A DNA stretch of 16,759 nucleotides from Chloroflexota bacterium. Its GTDB lineage: Bacteria; Chloroflexota; Limnocylindria; Limnocylindrales; CSP1-4. The stretch's first letter is position 1. Every line of letters begins with the position of its first letter. Location of the stretch: positions 1 to 16,759 of the forward strand of contig JAJYJR010000053.1 of the NCBI GenBank assembly GCA_021789355.1. Reading direction: 5' to 3'. The notes under the pieces were generated by a model, which did not search any database, was not told where the DNA came from, and was given only the letters and a program-made list of their open reading frames with translations. Both the position numbers and the translations under genes were made by a program. Of this stretch, positions 12,793 through 16,759 are shown in pieces.

Positions 12793-14271
12793 TCAGTCGC
12801 CTTCGTAGAGTCGCTCGAGGTCGATGAGTTCGATGTCGCTTCGCCCCTCCGCGGCGTCGAGAACATCCGCCGCGAAGCCCGAACGACCGAAGAGCAGGAG
12901 TTTGGTTCGGCTGACGTCCGCCCGCGCGACGAGCAGACCGCGCAGCCGGTCGAGGCGTCGGAGATCGTCCATCGTTCGCATTGCTTCACCCCCCTTTGCC
13001 TCGCCAATCGCGATCAGGGTGGCCTTATCGTCGGTCTGCTCACCCTCGACCACAACGTCGAGCTCGAACGACTGCTTGAGGTCGCGGTCGTTCACCTGGG
13101 CGAACCCGACACGTCGCGCCAGGCCGCCAAGCGTTCGCTCCGACGCGTATCGAGCCGCCCACGCTCGGGCCAGCGATTCGAAATGGGGACCCACGACCTG
13201 TGAGTCGAAGCGGGCTCGCGCGTCGGTCCACGCCTCGTGCGTCAGTCTCGCGGAGAACCGAGCGAGATCGCGTCGCAGGACCGCGAAGTAGAAGCGCAGG
13301 AGCGGGTCGGCGATACGCAACAGCGGACGGTTGGGTCTCAGAAGATCATGGTCGCGGATGACGAAGTGCGCTCTTTCCAGTTGGCCCAGCGGGTAGTCGA
13401 GCAGCCCTTCGTCGCGACCGAGTTCGTTCGCGACCCCACCCTTCGTCGCCTTGCCACCCGCAATGGACGCGATGATCGAGCGATACAGCGCCCGATCCGA
13501 CATCGAAGGGTCTTCGGTCAGGAGGTAGTCGGCTTCGCGAAAGAGGGCGTGGGATGGGTTGAGCACACCGGCGCTCATCCACTCCTCGAACTCGCTCAGG
13601 TGGACAGGCGCTGCACCGTCGAGCAGGTCGCGGTAGCCAGGCGGACCCCCGAGGACTGCGTTGACGAAGAAAGCGACCGTCAGATCCTCGATGCCCCAAT
13701 AGGCACGAGCCTGCCGGAAGTCAAAGCTCGAGACGGGCATGTCGAGCTTGGCGCGGCCTCGTAGTGCCTTGCTGCCAGTCAGCAGATGCGCCATCACCGA
13801 CAGTGCGGATCCGCACAGGATCAGGCGGAACCAGGGGTGCCCTCCCGTGCGCGCCGCGTCGTAGGCCGCCTGGATAACTGACGGGAGCTCGCCCGAGTCT
13901 CGCAGCAGATATGGGAACTCATCGATCACGATGAGCCGCCCGTTGGCTGCCTGTGCGAGCGACTGAAAGGCGGTGCTCCAGTTCTCAAAGCGGGAGCCGG
14001 GTGGAGCGGGGAATCCCGCAAACGCGGCTGTCGCCCCGAAGAAACTGGCCAACGCGGCCACCCGCGTCTCCTCGAGGGCTTGATACTGGAAGCCGCCGGC
14101 AGCCCGTCGGAGGTGATCGAGCATGAAGCTCTTGCCCTGGCGCCGTCGACCGTAGACGAGGCCGATGCTTGGCATACCCTCGGGCCCGGAAACGAACCGG
14201 GCAAGGTCCTTCCACTCGGTTTCCCGGTCGAACAGGGCACCAGGTCGTTCGACGGGAGAGGTGCCGTTCAT
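12793..14271 (-). CDS. AAA ATPase, archaeal-ATPase/DUF234 type
   Basis: A 492-residue STAND-like P-loop ATPase. The Walker A motif is YGRRRQGKSFML (40-51), Walker B is RLIVIDEFPYLL (112-123), and a sensor-like LILCGSALSVM follows (150-160). Residues 255-320 form a winged-helix segment (RALYRSIIASIAGG, LGRDEGLLDYPLGQLERAHFVI). The C-terminal DUF234-like part carries PD-(D/E)xK nuclease-type residues: Glu403/Asp405 in FELDVVV and Glu424-x-Lys426 in AIGEAKGG. Such ATPase plus nuclease-like proteins are common in archaea and scattered through bacteria, often solitary and laterally spread; their role is unknown, with defence or mobile-element links suspected. It is transcribed toward the ROK gene, with 83 nt between them, but appears unrelated to sugar use. 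ATG 14271 has no good Shine-Dalgarno sequence (GGAAGG is about 13 nt away). Confidence 0.85.
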   Translation of the reverse strand: MNGTSPVERPGALFDRETEWKDLARFVSGPEGMPSIGLVYGRRRQGKSFMLDHLRRAAGGFQYQALEETRVAALASFFGATAAFAGFPAPPGSRFENWSTAFQSLAQAANGRLIVIDEFPYLLRDSGELPSVIQAAYDAARTGGHPWFRLILCGSALSVMAHLLTGSKALRGRAKLDMPVSSFDFRQARAYWGIEDLTVAFFVNAVLGGPPGYRDLLDGAAPVHLSEFEEWMSAGVLNPSHALFREADYLLTEDPSMSDRALYRSIIASIAGGKATKGGVANELGRDEGLLDYPLGQLERAHFVIRDHDLLRPNRPLLRIADPLLRFYFAVLRRDLARFSARLTHEAWTDARARFDSQVVGPHFESLARAWAARYASERTLGGLARRVGFAQVNDRDLKQSFELDVVVEGEQTDDKATLIAIGEAKGGEAMRTMDDLRRLDRLRGLLVARADVSRTKLLLFGRSGFAADVLDAAEGRSDIELIDLERLYEGD

Positions 14272-14304
14272 GCGAGGGAGGCCGCCTTCCGAGAGTGGTA
14301 AATC

Positions 14305-14333
14305 ATCTTAGGTGTTACCATGCTTAGGTGTAA
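14305..14333 (-). promoter_or_regulatory. Putative promoter of the AAA ATPase gene
   Basis: On the minus strand TAAGAT (14305-14310) is a good -10, with TTACAC (14328-14333) as a weaker -35 at 17 nt spacing. The DNA is strikingly AT-rich for this window. Both hexamers overlap copies of the 16-bp-phased repeat, so a protein bound to the repeats would control this promoter. Confidence 0.4.
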
Positions 14334-14350
14334 CTGAATTAAGGGGTAAT
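14307..14350. repeat. Three direct repeats phased at 16 bp
   Basis: AGGTGTTAC (14310), AGGTGTAAC (14326) and AGGGGTAAT (14342) start exactly 16 bp apart. The first two share a flanking CTT (CTTAGGTGT at 14307 and 14323). A looser copy, AGGTACACC, begins at 14353, out of phase. The arrangement resembles an array of binding sites (iterons) in a promoter rather than a coding repeat. Confidence 0.55.
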
Positions 14351-14360
14351 GAAGGTACAC

Positions 14361-14934
14361 CCATGATGAGCGGGTTGTCAACCCGCCGTGGCGGCCTGTG
14401 CGGCCGCGGTGGCCTGTCCGGAGGTGGCAGAGGACACAGATGGACTTACCAACCGGTGCGACGCACTTGCGGAACGGTGTACGAAACGTGAGAGGATCGT
14501 CGATAGGGGCGCCCGGGTCGCAGGGGTGCGGGGCTCCCGTCGGGCGGGGACCATCGCCCGCAACCGACCTGGAGCGGACCCAACCGGGCATCAAGGATCC
14601 CGCCGGGCCGCCCAGCCGAATGGTTCTGGGACGCATCGCCGATGGGTTGGCGTGGGGGGTGCAGGCCCGGCGCGATGGGCGCCCTCGACCGTGCGCAGCC
14701 CGGCGAAGTCGTAGATGGTGGCGACGCTGGCGGCCTTGCGTCGATGAAGCCCGCCGGGCCGGCGCACCTCTGGCACGTCCTCGACGCGCTCCGGGTCGTG
14801 CAGTAGCAGATGGACTTCCCGCGCATGGCCGGGCCCTGGCAGCCGGCAACCCGCTCGGACCGGGACCGCTCCCGGTGGCGCTCGCGCACCTGACCGCCCA
14901 CCAGCGCGAGACCCGGCTGACGTAGGCTTCAGGG
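14361..14934. other. Gene-free stretch between the ATPase promoter and GH13 gene
   Basis: About 570 bp without an intact gene. Open frames on both strands give Arg/Pro/Gly-rich translations. One minus-strand segment (14675-14818, containing EVHLLLHDPERVEDVPEVRR and ASVATIYDFAGLRTVEGAH) looks more protein-like than its surroundings and may be a relic, but no family is recognised. The promoter of the GH13 gene should lie at the right end; no clear -35/-10 pair was found. Confidence 0.4.
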
Positions 14935-16759
14935 ATGTGGCGCAGTGGCGGGTGGCGGGGCGGGGCACGGGTTCGCACTGCCGTCCCGACCGCGGTGCTG
15001 CTGGTTGCGCTCGTCTCCGGCCCCGGTGCCGCGGCCCCGTCAGCGGCCGCAGGGTCGCCGGCGGCCGGTCCGACCGGGACGCAGGCGCCCCGCTCGATCG
15101 ACCTGACGGCCCTCTATCACGACAGCCGCGACGGCCTGTACCGCACCCCCGGCGGTGCCGTGCCGGCGGGCACGGCGATCACGCTCCGGCTGCGCACGCG
15201 TCACGATGGGGCGACATCGGTGCAGCTCCTGCTCGGCGAGGGCGCCGGCTACCGGGCCCTGCCCATGCAGGACGTCGCACCTGACATCGCGTGCGGCGCG
15301 CCGCTGCCGGCGGGCGGCACGGCGGCACGGTGCGACCTGTGGGCCACCACGATCACGACGTCGAAGCCGGCGACGCTCGGCTATCACTTCGTGGTCCACG
15401 CCGGAACGGCCACGGCGTACGTGAGCGACGACGCGCCGGGGGACGGGGGCCCGGGCGTGGCGGACACCTCCCTGTCGAACCCGGACTGGGTCGTGACGGT
15501 CTACCAGCCCGACTTTCAGCCGGTGCCGTGGCTGCAGGGCGCGGTCGTCTACCAGATCTTCCCGGACCGGTTCGCCAACGGCAACCCGACGAACGACGCG
15601 AACCCCCGCCAACCGCGTTACGGCTACCCGCCCGACACCACCGACCAGATCGTGCGGGAGGCCTGGGGCACGCCGCCGCCGGATCCCTCCACGGGTGGCG
15701 AGTACTACGGCGGCGACCTCGCGGGTATCCGCTCGAAGCTGCCCTACCTGCACGGCCTCGGCGTGACGGTGCTGTACCTGAACCCGATCTTCTCGTCCGC
15801 CTCCAACCACGGGTACGACACGCGCGACTACTACCAGATCGACCCGCGCTTCGGCACTCAGGCCGACTTCGAGGGGCTGGTGCAGGACGCCGCCAGGCTC
15901 GGGATGCACGTGATCCTCGACGGGGTCTTCGACCACGTCAGCGCCGACAGCCCGTACTTCGATCGTTATGGCCGTCAGACACACGTGGCCGGCGCCTGCC
16001 AGAGCGTCGCCTCACCCTTCCGTGGGTGGTTCGTCTTCGTGCCCCAGCCCAACGGACCCTGCGCCGGCCCGGACGGCCCGCACACGATGAACTACACGGG
16101 CTGGAACTCCATCGCCACCCTGCCGGTCCTGAACAAGCGGGACCCTGCCGTCCAGCAGCTCATCTACGGCGCTCCCGACTCGGTGGCGCGCCACTGGCTG
16201 CGGCTGGGGGCGGGCGGCTGGCGCATCGACACGATGTCTGACCCGTCGTTCCCGGCCGGCTTCTGGCAGGCGTTCCGGACCGCGGTCAAGGCCCAGAAGC
16301 CCGACGCGCCGATCATCGGAGAGGCGTGGCAGCGCGACCAGGTCCTGCCCCTGATCCGCGGCGACACGGCCGACACGATTACGGACTACCGCTCCCGCAC
16401 CCCGTTGCTTGCGTACCTGGGGACGGCCGACTCGCGCGGCTTTCCGGACGACGGCGCATCGGGGCTGTCCCCCTCGCTCCTCGCCTCAGAGCTCGCGGGC
16501 GTGCTCGAGGACGAGCCGCCCGCGGTCGCCGGGACCGCCTTCCGGCTGCTCGACAGCCACGACACCGAGCGGGCGCTCTGGTCCCTCACGCCGGGCAACA
16601 CCGCGGCCGACAAGGCGACCCCGGCGAACCTCGCCGTGGGCAAGGCGCGACTCCGCGTCGCCGCGCTCATGCAGTTCACGCTGCCGGGCGCCCCGGTCAT
16701 CTACTACGGCGACGAAGTCGGCATGACCGGCGCGACCGACCCCGACAACCGCGGCACCT
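14935..16759 (+). CDS. Secreted GH13 alpha-amylase/neopullulanase-like enzyme (3' end cut)
   Basis: 608 residues are seen before the window ends; the reading frame is open and uninterrupted. ATG 14935 is followed by a basic stretch and a hydrophobic signal peptide (AVPTAVLLVALVSGPGAAA), so export is predicted. Residues 50-190 form an N-terminal beta-sandwich like those of neopullulanase/cyclomaltodextrinase-type enzymes. The GH13 barrel starts at VVYQIFPDRFANGNPTND. Conserved regions: I, DGVFDH (329-334, with Asp where Asn is usual); II, GWRIDTMSD with nucleophile Asp432; III, IIGEAW with acid/base Glu463; IV, LLDSHDTER with His542 and Asp543. YYGDEVGMTG near the cut is also typical. It would cleave starch, pullulan or maltodextrin outside the cell and supply the ABC importer encoded nearby. 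The start has a stop codon 12 nt upstream in frame and only a poor Shine-Dalgarno sequence. Missing 3' part: barrel end, C-terminal beta domain and possibly binding modules. Confidence 0.92.
   Translation, partial: MWRSGGWRGGARVRTAVPTAVLLVALVSGPGAAAPSAAAGSPAAGPTGTQAPRSIDLTALYHDSRDGLYRTPGGAVPAGTAITLRLRTRHDGATSVQLLLGEGAGYRALPMQDVAPDIACGAPLPAGGTAARCDLWATTITTSKPATLGYHFVVHAGTATAYVSDDAPGDGGPGVADTSLSNPDWVVTVYQPDFQPVPWLQGAVVYQIFPDRFANGNPTNDANPRQPRYGYPPDTTDQIVREAWGTPPPDPSTGGEYYGGDLAGIRSKLPYLHGLGVTVLYLNPIFSSASNHGYDTRDYYQIDPRFGTQADFEGLVQDAARLGMHVILDGVFDHVSADSPYFDRYGRQTHVAGACQSVASPFRGWFVFVPQPNGPCAGPDGPHTMNYTGWNSIATLPVLNKRDPAVQQLIYGAPDSVARHWLRLGAGGWRIDTMSDPSFPAGFWQAFRTAVKAQKPDAPIIGEAWQRDQVLPLIRGDTADTITDYRSRTPLLAYLGTADSRGFPDDGASGLSPSLLASELAGVLEDEPPAVAGTAFRLLDSHDTERALWSLTPGNTAADKATPANLAVGKARLRVAALMQFTLPGAPVIYYGDEVGMTGATDPDNRGT

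Noticed and set aside
12783..12805. 6-bp hairpin CGAAGG/CCTTCG over the ATPase stop codon as a terminator
   Set aside because: Stem is short with an 11-nt loop, lacks a U-tract and includes coding sequence; too weak to call.
15040..15984. 314-residue minus-strand open frame opposite the GH13 gene
   Set aside because: Arg/Val/Gly-rich antisense shadow of an enzyme with all four GH13 regions in the plus frame.
1..16759. tRNA, rRNA, CRISPR array or insertion sequence
   Set aside because: No cloverleaf, rRNA-like segment, regularly spaced repeat-spacer array or transposase motif was seen on either strand.

Overview
The window is a high-GC, gene-dense bacterial segment that makes frequent use of GTG start codons. 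The mix of a MalEFG-type sugar importer under a ROK regulator, Ser/Pro-rich lipoproteins with sialidase-like propeller repeats, and a CGNR zinc-finger protein suggests a soil-type Chloroflexota (Limnocylindria/Ellin6529-like) or an Actinomycetota. This placement is inferred from gene content and base composition only; no marker gene or RNA gene is present.

Left part (1-3711): decayed or small genes around two sound ones. An edge-truncated minus-strand coding fragment abuts the relic of a NarL/LuxR response regulator that has lost its middle. About 460 bp without a gene follow. Next come a CGNR zinc-finger regulator (+) and, convergent with it, a lipoprotein with six Asp-box-like repeats (-). 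The lipoprotein promoter carries a perfect 16-bp palindrome. A small membrane protein (+) seems to be frameshifted.

Middle (3778-5410): a true nitrilase (-) with a clear Glu-Lys-Cys triad, then an 18-residue lysine-rich micropeptide (-) with a textbook ribosome binding site, then about 450 bp of mostly gene-free DNA holding hairpins and a possible HTH remnant.

Core (5411-12747): a tightly packed minus-strand carbohydrate operon, transcribed from 12709 downward. The order is ROK repressor, sugar-binding lipoprotein, MalF-type permease, MalG-type permease, GH15-like glucoamylase and GH66-like dextranase/glucanotransferase. Most junctions overlap by 1 to 4 nt or are separated by 1 nt. A 13+13 bp inverted repeat just upstream of the ROK gene is a strong operator candidate. 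Neither hydrolase has a signal peptide, so the likely scheme is import of alpha-glucan oligosaccharides followed by cytoplasmic cleavage.

Right part (12793-16759): an AAA ATPase of the archaeal-ATPase/DUF234 type (-), with an AT-rich promoter bearing three 16-bp-phased repeats. It sits between the operon and a secreted GH13 alpha-amylase/neopullulanase-like enzyme (+, cut by the window end). The GH13 enzyme would produce the oligosaccharides that the ABC system imports. The ATPase gene looks like an unrelated insertion into this alpha-glucan locus.
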